Shown here in pieces: positions 36,224 to 44,362 of a stretch of DNA of 53,676 nt. Positions within the stretch are counted from its first letter, which is position 1; each line of letters starts with the position of its first letter. Under the pieces are notes generated by a model. That model worked only from the letters and a program-made list of their open reading frames with translations. It had not been told where the DNA came from and did not search any database. The position numbers and the translations under genes were made by a program. The stretch is from Streptomyces sp. MH60 (GTDB lineage: Bacteria > Actinomycetota > Actinomycetes > Streptomycetales > Streptomycetaceae): contig NZ_MULI01000047.1 in the NCBI RefSeq assembly GCF_002939385.1, forward strand, positions 1 to 53,676, written 5' to 3'.

Positions 36224-36306
36224 GGGCTGAGCCGTGGGCATGCCCGCCCAAAGGGTGCCTCTTGACGGCACGGGAGCGGGAATGAAGACTCCTTCGACAG
36301 GAGACT

Positions 36307-36321
36307 TCAACAGAACGTTGA
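36307..36321. promoter_or_regulatory. TCAACA-type palindrome before allantoinase
   Basis: TCAACAGAACGTTGA lies 31 bp before the allantoinase start, well downstream of the predicted promoter. It could act as a roadblock or mark a second, weaker promoter. Confidence 0.5.
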
Positions 36322-36352
36322 AAAACTCGGCGGCAGAAAAGAGGGGTTTCGG

Positions 36353-37690
36353 GTGTCCGGAGCTGAACTGGTGCTGCGCTCGACGCGCGTCATCACCCCC
36401 GAGGGGACACGCGCCGCGTCGATCGCGGTGACCGGGGAGAAGATCACGGCGGTCCTGCCGTACGACGCCCCCGTCCCGGACGGCGCCCGGCTCGAGGACG
36501 TCGGCGACCATGTCGTCCTGCCCGGCCTGGTCGACACCCACGTGCACGTGAACGACCCCGGCCGCACCGAGTGGGAGGGCTTCTGGACCGCCACCCGCGC
36601 CGCGGCCGCCGGCGGCATCACCACCCTCGTCGACATGCCGCTCAACTCCATCCCGCCGACCACCACGGTCGCCAACCTGCGCACCAAGCGCGAGGTCGCC
36701 GCCGACAAGGCGCACATCGACGTCGGCTTCTGGGGCGGTGCCCTGCCGGACAACGTCAAGGACCTGCGCCCGCTGCACGAGGCCGGGGTCTTCGGCTTCA
36801 AGGCGTTCCTGTCGCCGTCGGGCGTGGACGAGTTCCCGCACCTCGACCAGGAGCAGCTCGCCCGGTCCCTGGCGGAGATCGCCGCCTTCGACGGCCTGCT
36901 GATCGTGCACGCCGAGGACCCGCACCACCTGGCCGCAGCCCCGCAGCAGGGCGGCCCCAAGTACTCCCACTTCCTCGCCAGCCGCCCGCGGGACGCCGAG
37001 GACACCGCGATCGCCACCCTGCTGGCGCAGGCCAAGCGGTTCAACGCCCGCGTGCACGTGCTCCACCTCTCCTCCAGCGACGCCCTGCCGCTGATCGCCG
37101 AGGCCCGCGCGGACGGGGTGCGGGTGACGGTCGAGACCTGCCCGCACTACCTCACCCTCACCGCCGAGGAAGTGCCGGACGGAGCCAGCGAGTTCAAGTG
37201 CTGCCCGCCCATCCGCGAGGCCGCCAACCAGGACCTGCTGTGGCAGGCGCTGGTGGACGGCACCATCGACTGCGTGGTCACCGACCACTCGCCGTCCACC
37301 GCCGACCTGAAGACCGACGACTTCGCCACCGCCTGGGGCGGCATCGCGGGCCTCCAGCTCAGCCTCCCGGCGATGTGGACCAAGGCCCGCGAGCGGGGTC
37401 TCGGCCTGGAGGACGTGGTGCGCTGGATGTCCGCGAACACGGCCCGCCAGGTGGGACTCGACGGCCGCAAGGGCGCCATCGCGGCCGGCCGGGACGCCGA
37501 CTTCGCCGTCCTCGCCCCCGACGAGACCTTCACCGTCGACCCGGCCGCCCTCCAGCACCGCAACCGCGTCACCGCGTACGCGGGCAAGACCCTGTACGGC
37601 GTCGTGAAGTCCACCTGGCTGCGCGGCACGCGCGTCGTGGCGGACGGCGCGTTCACCGACCCGAAGGGACAGCTCCTCGACCGGGCCTGA
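36353..37690 (+). CDS. allB: allantoinase
   Basis: 445 residues. It hydrolyses allantoin to allantoate and belongs to the cyclic amidohydrolases. Metal ligands include DTHVHV (His63, His65), the carboxylated lysine candidate Lys150 in FGFKAFLSPSGVDE, HAEDP (His186) and VTDHSPS. The segment VNDPGRTEWEGF identifies allantoinase. GTG start with AGAGGGG upstream. The allantoicase gene follows after 61 bp. Confidence 0.96.
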   Translation: MSGAELVLRSTRVITPEGTRAASIAVTGEKITAVLPYDAPVPDGARLEDVGDHVVLPGLVDTHVHVNDPGRTEWEGFWTATRAAAAGGITTLVDMPLNSIPPTTTVANLRTKREVAADKAHIDVGFWGGALPDNVKDLRPLHEAGVFGFKAFLSPSGVDEFPHLDQEQLARSLAEIAAFDGLLIVHAEDPHHLAAAPQQGGPKYSHFLASRPRDAEDTAIATLLAQAKRFNARVHVLHLSSSDALPLIAEARADGVRVTVETCPHYLTLTAEEVPDGASEFKCCPPIREAANQDLLWQALVDGTIDCVVTDHSPSTADLKTDDFATAWGGIAGLQLSLPAMWTKARERGLGLEDVVRWMSANTARQVGLDGRKGAIAAGRDADFAVLAPDETFTVDPAALQHRNRVTAYAGKTLYGVVKSTWLRGTRVVADGAFTDPKGQLLDRA

Positions 37691-37751
37691 CGCCCCGGAC
37701 CCCCTGAACCCAGTCCCTCCCGAACGGCCCCGAAAGGAACACCTGATCACC

Positions 37752-38882
37752 GTGACGGCCCAGCAGAACGCCTCGTTGGCCAGCTTCACCGGAGACGCGA
37801 ACCCCTACGGCGGCGGCGACCCGTACGCGGACTACCGCACCGCCGACCTTCCCTTCACCCAGTACGCCAACCTTGCCGACCGGCAGCTCGGCGCGGGTGT
37901 CGTCGCCGCCAACGACGAGTTCTTCGCCCAGCGCGAGAACCTGCTGGTGCCCGGGCCCGCCGAGTTCGACCCCGAGCACTTCGGGCACAAGGGCAAGGTC
38001 ATGGACGGCTGGGAGACCCGCCGGCGCCGCGGTGCCTCGGCCGAGCACCCCTGGCCCACCGAGGACGACCACGACTGGGCGCTGATCCGCCTCGGCGCCC
38101 CCGGCGTGATCCGCGGCATCGTCGTCGACACCGCCCACTTCCGCGGCAACTACCCGCAGGCCGTCTCGGTCGAGGCCGCCTCGGTCGCGGGCTCCCCGTC
38201 CCCCGAGGAACTGCTCGCGGACGACGTGAAGTGGACGACCCTCGTCCCGCGCACCGCGGTCGGCGGCCACGCCGCCAACGGGTTCGCCGTCTCGGCCGAG
38301 CAGCGCTTCACACACCTGCGCCTCAAGCAGCACCCCGACGGCGGCATCGCCCGCCTGCGCGTGTACGGCGAGGTCGTCCCGGACCCCGCCTGGCTCACCG
38401 CCCTCGGCACCTTCGACGTGGTCGCCCTGGAGAACGGCGGTCAGGTCGAAGACGCCTCCAACCTCTTCTACTCGCCGGCCACCAACACCATCCAGCCGGG
38501 CCGCTCCCGCAAGATGGACGACGGCTGGGAGACCCGCCGCCGCCGCGACCGGGGCAACGACTGGATCCAGTACCGCCTGGTGGACCGCGCGCAGATCCGC
38601 GCGATCGAGATCGACACGGCGTACCTGAAGGGCAACAGCGCCGGCTGGGCGTCCGTCTCCGTCAAGGACGGCGAGGCGGGCGAGTGGCGCGAGGTGCTCC
38701 CGCGCACCCGGATGCAGCCCGACACCAACCACCGTTTCGTGCTGCCCGAGACGGCCGTCGGCACCCACGCGCGCGTGGACATCTTCCCCGACGGCGGCAT
38801 CTCCCGCCTGCGCCTGTTCGGCTCCCTGACCGAGGACGGCGCGGCCCACCTCGCCGCCCGCCACCAGGAACTGGGCGGCTGA
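37752..38882 (+). CDS. alc: allantoicase
   Basis: 376 residues. It splits allantoate to ureidoglycolate and urea. The two internally repeated halves each carry 'MDGWETRRRR ... DWALIRLGAPGVIRGIVVDTAHFRGN' and 'MDDGWETRRRRDRGNDWIQYRLVDRAQIRAIEIDTAYLKGN', the duplicated allantoicase fold. Start GTG; the upstream CGAAAGGAACACCTG carries the ribosome site. It is cotranscribed with allantoinase, and a hairpin follows. The ureidoglycolate lyase step has no gene in the window. Confidence 0.95.
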   Translation: MTAQQNASLASFTGDANPYGGGDPYADYRTADLPFTQYANLADRQLGAGVVAANDEFFAQRENLLVPGPAEFDPEHFGHKGKVMDGWETRRRRGASAEHPWPTEDDHDWALIRLGAPGVIRGIVVDTAHFRGNYPQAVSVEAASVAGSPSPEELLADDVKWTTLVPRTAVGGHAANGFAVSAEQRFTHLRLKQHPDGGIARLRVYGEVVPDPAWLTALGTFDVVALENGGQVEDASNLFYSPATNTIQPGRSRKMDDGWETRRRRDRGNDWIQYRLVDRAQIRAIEIDTAYLKGNSAGWASVSVKDGEAGEWREVLPRTRMQPDTNHRFVLPETAVGTHARVDIFPDGGISRLRLFGSLTEDGAAHLAARHQELGG

Positions 38883-38902
38883 CCCGCCGCTCGGCACAGA
38901 CC

Positions 38903-38942
38903 CGCGGGGCGCACCGGCAGGACAGCACCGGTGCGCCCCGCG
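38903..38942. terminator. 15-bp hairpin after allantoicase
   Basis: Perfect 15-bp arms (38903-38917 and 38928-38942) with a 10-base loop lie between the converging allantoicase and SDR genes. Confidence 0.65.
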
Positions 38943-38985
38943 CGCACGTTCCGGGGCGCGCGTCGCGCACGTCTGCCTGGGACGG

Positions 38986-39762
38986 CTACGCCGCGTGGCC
39001 GCCGTCCACCGCGAACTCCGCGCCGGTGACGTACGAGGCGGTCGCCAGGTACGCCACCGTCGACGCCACCTCGTCCGCCGTGCCGAAGCGGCCCAGCGCC
39101 GTCATGGCCGCCTGCCCGTCCGCGTAGGGGCCGTCCGCCGGGTTCATGTCGGTGTCGATCGGGCCCGGGTGCACGATGTTCGCCGTGATCCCGCGCGGGC
39201 CCAGCTCCCGGGCCAGCGCCTTGGTCAGTCCGATCAGCGCCGACTTGCTCGTCGCGTACAGCGTCCCGCCGGGCCCCGGCACCCGCTGGGTCATGCAGGT
39301 GCCGACGGTGATGATCCGCCCGCCCTCGGTCATGCGGGCCGCGGCCGCCTGCGAGGCGAGGAAGACCCCGCGGACGTTCACCGCCAGCAGCCGGTCGACG
39401 TCGGCGGTGGACAGGCTCTCCAGCGGGCCGAGCAGGCCGAGGCCCACGTTGTTGACCAGTACGTCGAGGCCGCCGCCGAGCGCCGTGACGGTCCGCTCGA
39501 CCGCCCCCGCCGCCTCGTCCGCGTCGGCCGAGTCGGCCCGCAGGGCCACCGCCCGGCGCCCCAGCGCCCGGGCGGCCCGTACGACGTCCTCGGCCGCGTC
39601 CTCGCCGTTCACGTAGGTGAGGGCCACGTCCGCGCCCTCCCGTGCCAGCCGCAGGACGGTCGCCGCGCCGATGCCCCGGCTGCCGCCGGTCACGAGGGCG
39701 GTGCGGCCGGTCAGGGGAGCGGTGGCGGGGGCGAGTGGGCTGGTGTGCGTGTTGGTGTTCAT
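38986..39762 (-). CDS. short-chain dehydrogenase/reductase
   Basis: 258 residues. The cofactor motif TGGSRGIG is near residue 25, NNVG follows, and the active-site YATSK is present. The residues where the catalytic Ser is usually found read GTCMTQ, so Thr or Cys replaces it. 'GPIDTDMNPADGP' and 'YLATASYVTGAEFAVDGG' complete the family pattern. The ATG at 39762 starts MNTNTHTSPLAP; the longer upstream frame is a shadow. The substrate is unknown, and no link to the neighbouring allantoin genes is visible. Confidence 0.85.
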   Translation of the reverse strand: MNTNTHTSPLAPATAPLTGRTALVTGGSRGIGAATVLRLAREGADVALTYVNGEDAAEDVVRAARALGRRAVALRADSADADEAAGAVERTVTALGGGLDVLVNNVGLGLLGPLESLSTADVDRLLAVNVRGVFLASQAAAARMTEGGRIITVGTCMTQRVPGPGGTLYATSKSALIGLTKALARELGPRGITANIVHPGPIDTDMNPADGPYADGQAAMTALGRFGTADEVASTVAYLATASYVTGAEFAVDGGHAA

Positions 39763-39902
39763 GGCTCCATCCCAGCCGGGCCGCCGCGCCCGTGCTGGCG
39801 GCGAACGGACATCGACCTGACCGGCGCGCAGGCCGTGCCGGACAGGGGTGTGAACACGCGGAAAACACATAGGACGTCCCGGGAAACTCCACGGTCTTGT
39901 CA

Positions 39903-39940
39903 TTGACATGCCACTGTCTACGCGCGTCATCATGAACGCA
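39903..39940 (+). promoter_or_regulatory. promoter region of the secreted RNase
   Basis: TTGACA (39903-39908) is followed by CTGTCTACGCGCGTCATCAT. A 19-bp spacing gives CATCAT (39928-39933) as -10, which ends six bases before the ATG, so a leaderless or very short-leader mRNA is possible. Confidence 0.4.
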
Positions 39941-40335
39941 TGCGATTCCCCCCACGCGCCGCTCGGCTCGGCGCAGCAGCCGCAGTCCTGTCCGCCCTCC
40001 TCGTGGGCGGCACCGTCTCCGCGACCACGGCCGGCGCCGCCCCCGCGGCGGTCGGCGACATCTGCTACAGCGACCTGCCCTCCCAGGCGCACGACACGCT
40101 CGACCTGATCGAGCAGGGCGGTCCCTACCCGTACGAGCAGGACGGGACCGTCTTCCAGAACCGGGAGGGCGTCCTGCCCAGCCAGTCCTCCGGGTACTAC
40201 CACGAGTACACGGTGATCACGCCGGGCTCCGACACGCGCGGCGCCCGCCGGATCGTCACCGGCGAGGAGAACCAGGAGGACTACTACACGGCCGACCACT
40301 ACGCGTCGTTCGACCTCGTCGACTACGGCTGCTGA
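39940..40335 (+). CDS. secreted guanyl-specific ribonuclease of RNase Sa type
   Basis: 131 residues. Signal peptide about 1-35, then a mature domain very close to RNase Sa as remembered ('TVFQNREGVLPSQSSGYYHEYTVITPG'). The catalytic set falls at Glu89, Arg104 and His120, with the same spacings (15 and 16) as in RNase Sa. The disulfide pair is Cys42-Cys131, also with the family spacing of 89. It cleaves RNA after guanosine outside the cell. No barstar-like inhibitor gene was seen in the window. Confidence 0.95.
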   Translation: MRFPPRAARLGAAAAVLSALLVGGTVSATTAGAAPAAVGDICYSDLPSQAHDTLDLIEQGGPYPYEQDGTVFQNREGVLPSQSSGYYHEYTVITPGSDTRGARRIVTGEENQEDYYTADHYASFDLVDYGC

Positions 40336-40396
40336 GGCCCGGCCCGCCGCGTCCGGATCCCGAACTCCCCCCGGACCCGGCTCCCCCCGGCTCGGC

Positions 40397-40597
40397 TCAC
40401 CCGGACGTGCGGCTCTCGGCGGCGGCGAACAGCGCGCCGCCGAGGGCGAGCAGCGCGGCACTCGCGTAGACCTCGTAGCCGTCCAGGACGCCGATCCGCT
40501 GCACCAGACCGATGTTCCAGTCGGTGAACTCGTGCACCAGGCCCATCGCGCCCTGGAGCACGGCGACGAATCCCAAGAACTCCAACAGTTGCTTCAT
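40397..40597 (-). CDS. small two-helix membrane protein
   Basis: 66 residues: MKQLLEFLGFVAVLQGAMGL, a loop with 'FTDWNIG', and a second helix (ASAALLALGGALFAAA), ending ESRTSG. Two membrane helices are clear. I recognise no family. It is convergent with the RNase gene and divergent from the kinase gene. The opposite-strand longer frames are shadows. Confidence 0.6.
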   Translation of the reverse strand: MKQLLEFLGFVAVLQGAMGLVHEFTDWNIGLVQRIGVLDGYEVYASAALLALGGALFAAAESRTSG

Positions 40598-40775
40598 GAT
40601 CCCGACTCTCGCCCCGCGGTACCCCCACACACATCGGCCGCGGGGCGAGTCCAGCCCGACGGAAGGCGGCGGTGCGCGCGTGCCGCGCGCCGAAAGTCGC
40701 CGCCCGCGCGACTTTGGTCGACGGTCCCCGCCGACCGGCCGTTCCGGACGCCGCCCCTGCGTAGATTTGTCGACT

Positions 40776-42026
40776 GTGAACAGTGACGAACAGGCCACGG
40801 TGCCCCCGGCCTTCGCGAAACGGCGCTGGGTGCTGCCGGCGGCCCTGGTCGAGGACCTGTACCCGCAGCCCCGGCGGCCCGGCGGCCGGCCCCGGCGCAC
40901 CGCACGCGACTGGGTCGTCGACTTCGCCTGCTTCCTGCTGGCGGTCACCATCGGCCTGCTGGCCGCCGACGCGCTGGACCAGGAGCCGGACCTCTCACCC
41001 GCCCTGGCCGTCGCGGACCAGCTGATCGGCGCCCTGGCCTGCGCCGCGCTCTGGCTCCGGCGGCGGTGGCCGGTCGGGCTGGCCGCGGCCATGGTGCCCG
41101 TCTCCCTGGTCTCGGCCACCGCGGGCGGCGCCGTCCTCGCCGCCCTGTTCACCCTCGCCGTGCACCGGCCCTTGCGGTACGCGGCGTGGATCGGCGGCGC
41201 GAGTCTCGCCGTGACGCCCGTGTACTACTGGATGCGCCCGGAACCCGGGCTGCCCTTCCTCGCCTCCCTCGTCATCGCCTTCCTGCTCACCGTCACGGTG
41301 CTCGGCTGGGGCCTGCTCGTCCGCTCCAAGCGCCAGCTCCTGCTCAGCCTGCGCGACCGCGCCCGGCACGCCGAGGCCGAGGCACGGCTGCGGGCCGAAC
41401 AGGCGCAGCGGCTGGCCCGCGAGGCCATCGCCCGCGAGATGCACGACGTCCTCGCCCACCGGCTGACGCTGCTCAGCGTGCACGCGGGCGCCCTGGAGTT
41501 CCGGCCCGACGCGCCCCGGGAAGAGGTCGTCCGGGCGGCGGGCGTCATCCGGGAGAGCGCGCACGAGGCCCTCCAGGACCTGCGGCAGATCATCGGTGTC
41601 CTGCGGGTCGGGGAGTCCGACGACGCGGGCCGCCCCCAGCCGACGCTCGCGGCGCTCGACGCGCTGGTCGCCGAGTCCCGTGAGGCCGGCATGAAGGTCA
41701 CCCTCGCGGACCGCGTGCCCGACCCCGGCACGGTCCCCGCCGCCGTCGGCCGCACCGCGTACCGCATCGCCCAGGAGGCGCTGACCAACGCGCGCAAGCA
41801 CGCGCCCGGCACCGAGGTCACCGTCTCGGTCACCGGAGCACCGGGCGACGGACTCGCCCTGTCGGTGCGCAACGCCCCGCCCCGCGGCAGGGTGCCCCAC
41901 GTGCCCGGTTCCGGGCAGGGCCTGATCGGGCTGACCGAGCGGGCCACGCTCGCGGGCGGCACCCTGGAGCACGGCCCGACACCCGGCGGCGGCTTCGAGG
42001 TACGGGCCCGGCTGCCGTGGGACTGA
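40776..42026 (+). CDS. NarL-system sensor histidine kinase
   Basis: 416 residues. The N-terminal part has several membrane helices (about 45-180) and no large sensor domain, then a coiled linker. The H-box is 'EAIAREMHDVLAHRLTLLSVHAG' (HisKA_3 type) and the ATPase has 'RIAQEALTNARKHAPG' and 'GQGLIGLTERATLAGG'. GTG start; TAGATT (40762-40767) lies eight bases upstream, so the message may be leaderless. The response regulator gene follows after 44 bp. Confidence 0.9.
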   Translation: MNSDEQATVPPAFAKRRWVLPAALVEDLYPQPRRPGGRPRRTARDWVVDFACFLLAVTIGLLAADALDQEPDLSPALAVADQLIGALACAALWLRRRWPVGLAAAMVPVSLVSATAGGAVLAALFTLAVHRPLRYAAWIGGASLAVTPVYYWMRPEPGLPFLASLVIAFLLTVTVLGWGLLVRSKRQLLLSLRDRARHAEAEARLRAEQAQRLAREAIAREMHDVLAHRLTLLSVHAGALEFRPDAPREEVVRAAGVIRESAHEALQDLRQIIGVLRVGESDDAGRPQPTLAALDALVAESREAGMKVTLADRVPDPGTVPAAVGRTAYRIAQEALTNARKHAPGTEVTVSVTGAPGDGLALSVRNAPPRGRVPHVPGSGQGLIGLTERATLAGGTLEHGPTPGGGFEVRARLPWD

Positions 42027-42070
42027 GACATCGGCAAGCGGCCGGGGGCGACCGTGGTTACGTAGGACGC

Positions 42071-42787
42071 ATGACTGCGATCAGACTGCTCCTCGTCGAC
42101 GACGACCCGCTGGTGCGGGCAGGGCTGGCCCTCATGCTGGGCGGCGCCGACGACGTGGAGATCGTCGGCGAGGCCGCCGACGGTGACGAGGTCGGGGCGC
42201 TCGTCGACCGCACCCGCCCGGACGTCGTCCTCATGGACATCCGGATGCCGGGGGTGGACGGCCTCACGGCGACTGAGCGGCTGCGGGGCCGGGCGGACGC
42301 GCCCCAGGTCGTCGTGCTCACCACCTTCCACGCGGACGAGCAGGTGCTGCGCGCCCTGCGTGCCGGTGCCGCCGGGTTCGTCCTCAAGGACACCCCTCCC
42401 GCCCAGATCCTCGACGCGGTGCGCAGGGTCGCGGCCGGAGACCCCGTCCTGTCGCCCGCCGTCACCCGGCGACTGATGCAGCAGGCGGCCGGTACCGCCC
42501 CCGACGCGCGGCGCACGCGCGCGCGTGCCCGGGTGGAGACCCTCAACGACCGCGAGCGCGAGGTCGCCGTCGCGGTCGGGCGCGGCCTGGCCAACGCCGA
42601 CATCGCGACCCACCTCTTCATGAGCGTCGCCACGGTCAAGGCCCACGTCTCCCGCATCCTGGCCAAGCTCGACCTCGGCAACCGGGTCCAGATCGCCCTG
42701 CTGGCGTACGACGCGGGGCTGTTGGACGAGTACCAGGACGACGAGTACCGGGACGACGAGTACCGGGGCGGCTCTTCCGGACCGTGA
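42071..42787 (+). CDS. NarL/LuxR-family response regulator
   Basis: 238 residues. The receiver domain has the acidic DDD near residue 10 and the phosphorylated Asp56 (VVLMDIRMPG). The C-terminal helix-turn-helix is 'LNDREREVAVAVGRGLANADIATHLFMSVATVKAHVSRIL'. A tandem tail, DEYQDDEYRDDEYRGG, ends the protein. It is paired with the kinase upstream. The next gene, DUF2617, starts 126 bp later and may be a target. Confidence 0.93.
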   Translation: MTAIRLLLVDDDPLVRAGLALMLGGADDVEIVGEAADGDEVGALVDRTRPDVVLMDIRMPGVDGLTATERLRGRADAPQVVVLTTFHADEQVLRALRAGAAGFVLKDTPPAQILDAVRRVAAGDPVLSPAVTRRLMQQAAGTAPDARRTRARARVETLNDREREVAVAVGRGLANADIATHLFMSVATVKAHVSRILAKLDLGNRVQIALLAYDAGLLDEYQDDEYRDDEYRGGSSGP

Positions 42788-42912
42788 CGGTGAGCCGTCG
42801 GCCGACGCCCGCGGGCAAGGAGACCGCCTGTAAGCCGCCTTCGGCCACGGCTGAGGCATGTGCCATACTCGGCGCCGCTCGTAGCACTATCGGACCGGGG
42901 GGCCGCAACCGC

Positions 42913-43419
42913 ATGCACGCCGTGTCTCTGCAAGCCCCTTACCTGGATACGGCCGCGGACCAGCTCTGCTTCTCTCTGGACCTGACCGAGCGGCCGGCGC
43001 TCGCAGATCGTGAGGTGTCCGTGGGAGGGCTCGCCGTACGACTGAGGCTGCTCGGCGCGTCCCACCAGGTCTTCGCGGGCCCGGTGCGGGAGACCGTGGC
43101 GTGCCTGCCGGAGGCGGTCAGGGGACTGCCGGCGACGCACACCCGGCGATGGGCGGGGTGGACGTACGACTTCAGCGCCGCCACGGCATGCCTGGGACCC
43201 GAGGAGTTCAGCGCCCGGGTCGAGGACGCCCTGAGCAGCGCGGACCAGGCGGAGCACAGCCTGTGCGGGGTCTTCCCCGGATCTCCGGAAGCGGTGACGG
43301 CGGTGGTTGTCGAGGCGTGCGACACCCGGTCCGGCGTGGGACTGGCCTGGCGCACCTGGCACAGCTACCCGCAGGACGGGCACATCGTATCGACGCACAG
43401 CCGGCTGGAGGCTCGATGA
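42913..43419 (+). CDS. DUF2617 protein
   Basis: 168 residues from MHAVSLQAPYLDTAADQLCFSLDL. 'VSVGGLAVRLRLLGASHQVFAGP' is a signature I recall for DUF2617. It is probably cytosolic and its activity is unknown. It is the first of four linked genes, overlapping the DUF4247 gene by four bases (ATGA). The run with DUF4247, DUF350 and a spermidine-synthase-like protein recurs in actinobacteria and suggests one membrane-linked system. Confidence 0.85.
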   Translation: MHAVSLQAPYLDTAADQLCFSLDLTERPALADREVSVGGLAVRLRLLGASHQVFAGPVRETVACLPEAVRGLPATHTRRWAGWTYDFSAATACLGPEEFSARVEDALSSADQAEHSLCGVFPGSPEAVTAVVVEACDTRSGVGLAWRTWHSYPQDGHIVSTHSRLEAR

Positions 43420-43811
43420 ACGGCACCCGACTCCTACCCGGGGCGGTGGCGGCCGTGCTGGTCACGGTCCTGCTCTCCGCCTGCTCCAGCGACGGGGAGG
43501 ACGGCGTCCCGCGCGGCTGGATCGGCAAGACGTACTCCACCGGCGGGAACGGGTGGCTCGACAAGGACAGTTCGCCGGCCAAGGTCGCCGACGCGATCGA
43601 CGGCCACCGCGACGCCCTGGACCGGGCCTCCGGCGACGGCAAGGAATTCCTGCGCTACGGCGACGACATGGTGACCGTCTCGCCGTACCGGAGCGGCAGC
43701 ACGATCGAGATCGAGGACTACCGCAACGGCTACCGCCGGCATCACCAGCACCTCACCTACTGGCCCAACCCGAGCAGCTTCCGTGGCGGCGGCCCCGGCT
43801 CCGGCAAGTGA
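43416..43811 (+). CDS. DUF4247 lipoprotein
   Basis: 131 residues. A lipobox (LLSAC) places the acylated Cys at residue 23. The exported domain ('VPRGWIGKTY', 'SPAKVADAIDGHRDALDRASGDGKEFLRYGDDMVTVSPY', 'IEIEDYRNGYRRHHQHLTYW') matches DUF4247 from memory. It overlaps the DUF2617 stop. It would face the outside of the membrane, unlike its cytosolic neighbour. Confidence 0.88.
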   Translation: MNGTRLLPGAVAAVLVTVLLSACSSDGEDGVPRGWIGKTYSTGGNGWLDKDSSPAKVADAIDGHRDALDRASGDGKEFLRYGDDMVTVSPYRSGSTIEIEDYRNGYRRHHQHLTYWPNPSSFRGGGPGSGK

Positions 43812-43872
43812 CGCCCGGCGCCCGCCGACCCCGACGACGCCCTCCACAGACGCCCTCCAGAAAGGCAACGCA

Positions 43873-44313
43873 GTGACCGAGATATTCGAGTCGGCCGGGC
43901 AGGCCCTGCTCTACGGGGTCGTGGGCCTCGCCGTGATGGCCGTCGGTTTCGTCGCCCTCGACCTCGTCACGCCCGGCAAGCTCTTCCACGTGGTGTGGCG
44001 GGACCGCAACCGCGGCGCGGCCGTGCTCCTCGGCAGCCAGTCCGTCGCGGTCGGGCTGGTCATCATGTCGGCCATCCAGGCCAGCGAGTCCGAAGAGGGC
44101 CTGGGACACGGCCTGTTCAGCACGCTCCTCTACGGTGTGGCCGGGGTGCTGGTGATGACGCTGGTCGGCATCGTCATCGGCCTGCTGACGCCGGGGCAGA
44201 TGGGCGAGGTGGCCCTCGACGACGGGGACGACCGCCGCCCGCACCCCGCCGCCTGGGTCCAGGCCGGCATGTACCTGGGCACCGCCGTCATGGTCGGTGC
44301 GGCCCTCTCCTAG
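43873..44313 (+). CDS. DUF350 membrane protein
   Basis: 146 residues from a GTG after AAAGG. It shows four membrane helices: about residues 8-28, 48-68, 85-108 and 127-146. The DUF350 repeat pattern is seen twice: 'GLAVMAVGFVALDLVTPGKL' and 'VLVMTLVGIVIGLLTPGQMG'. DUF350 often accompanies DUF4178 and spermidine-synthase-like proteins. It is the third gene of the cluster. Confidence 0.88.
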   Translation: MTEIFESAGQALLYGVVGLAVMAVGFVALDLVTPGKLFHVVWRDRNRGAAVLLGSQSVAVGLVIMSAIQASESEEGLGHGLFSTLLYGVAGVLVMTLVGIVIGLLTPGQMGEVALDDGDDRRPHPAAWVQAGMYLGTAVMVGAALS

Positions 44314-44362
44314 GACCACCACCGCCCAGGACCACCACGAGGACCACCACGAGGCCACCCCC

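Noticed and set aside
40512..40775. 88-codon upstream extension of the histidine kinase
   Set aside because: It overlaps the divergent small membrane-protein gene and its promoter; family members begin near the GTG at 40776.
44313..44352. AGGACCACCACG tandem units as a regulatory repeat
   Set aside because: Only about three imperfect copies; more likely simple sequence in a short spacer.
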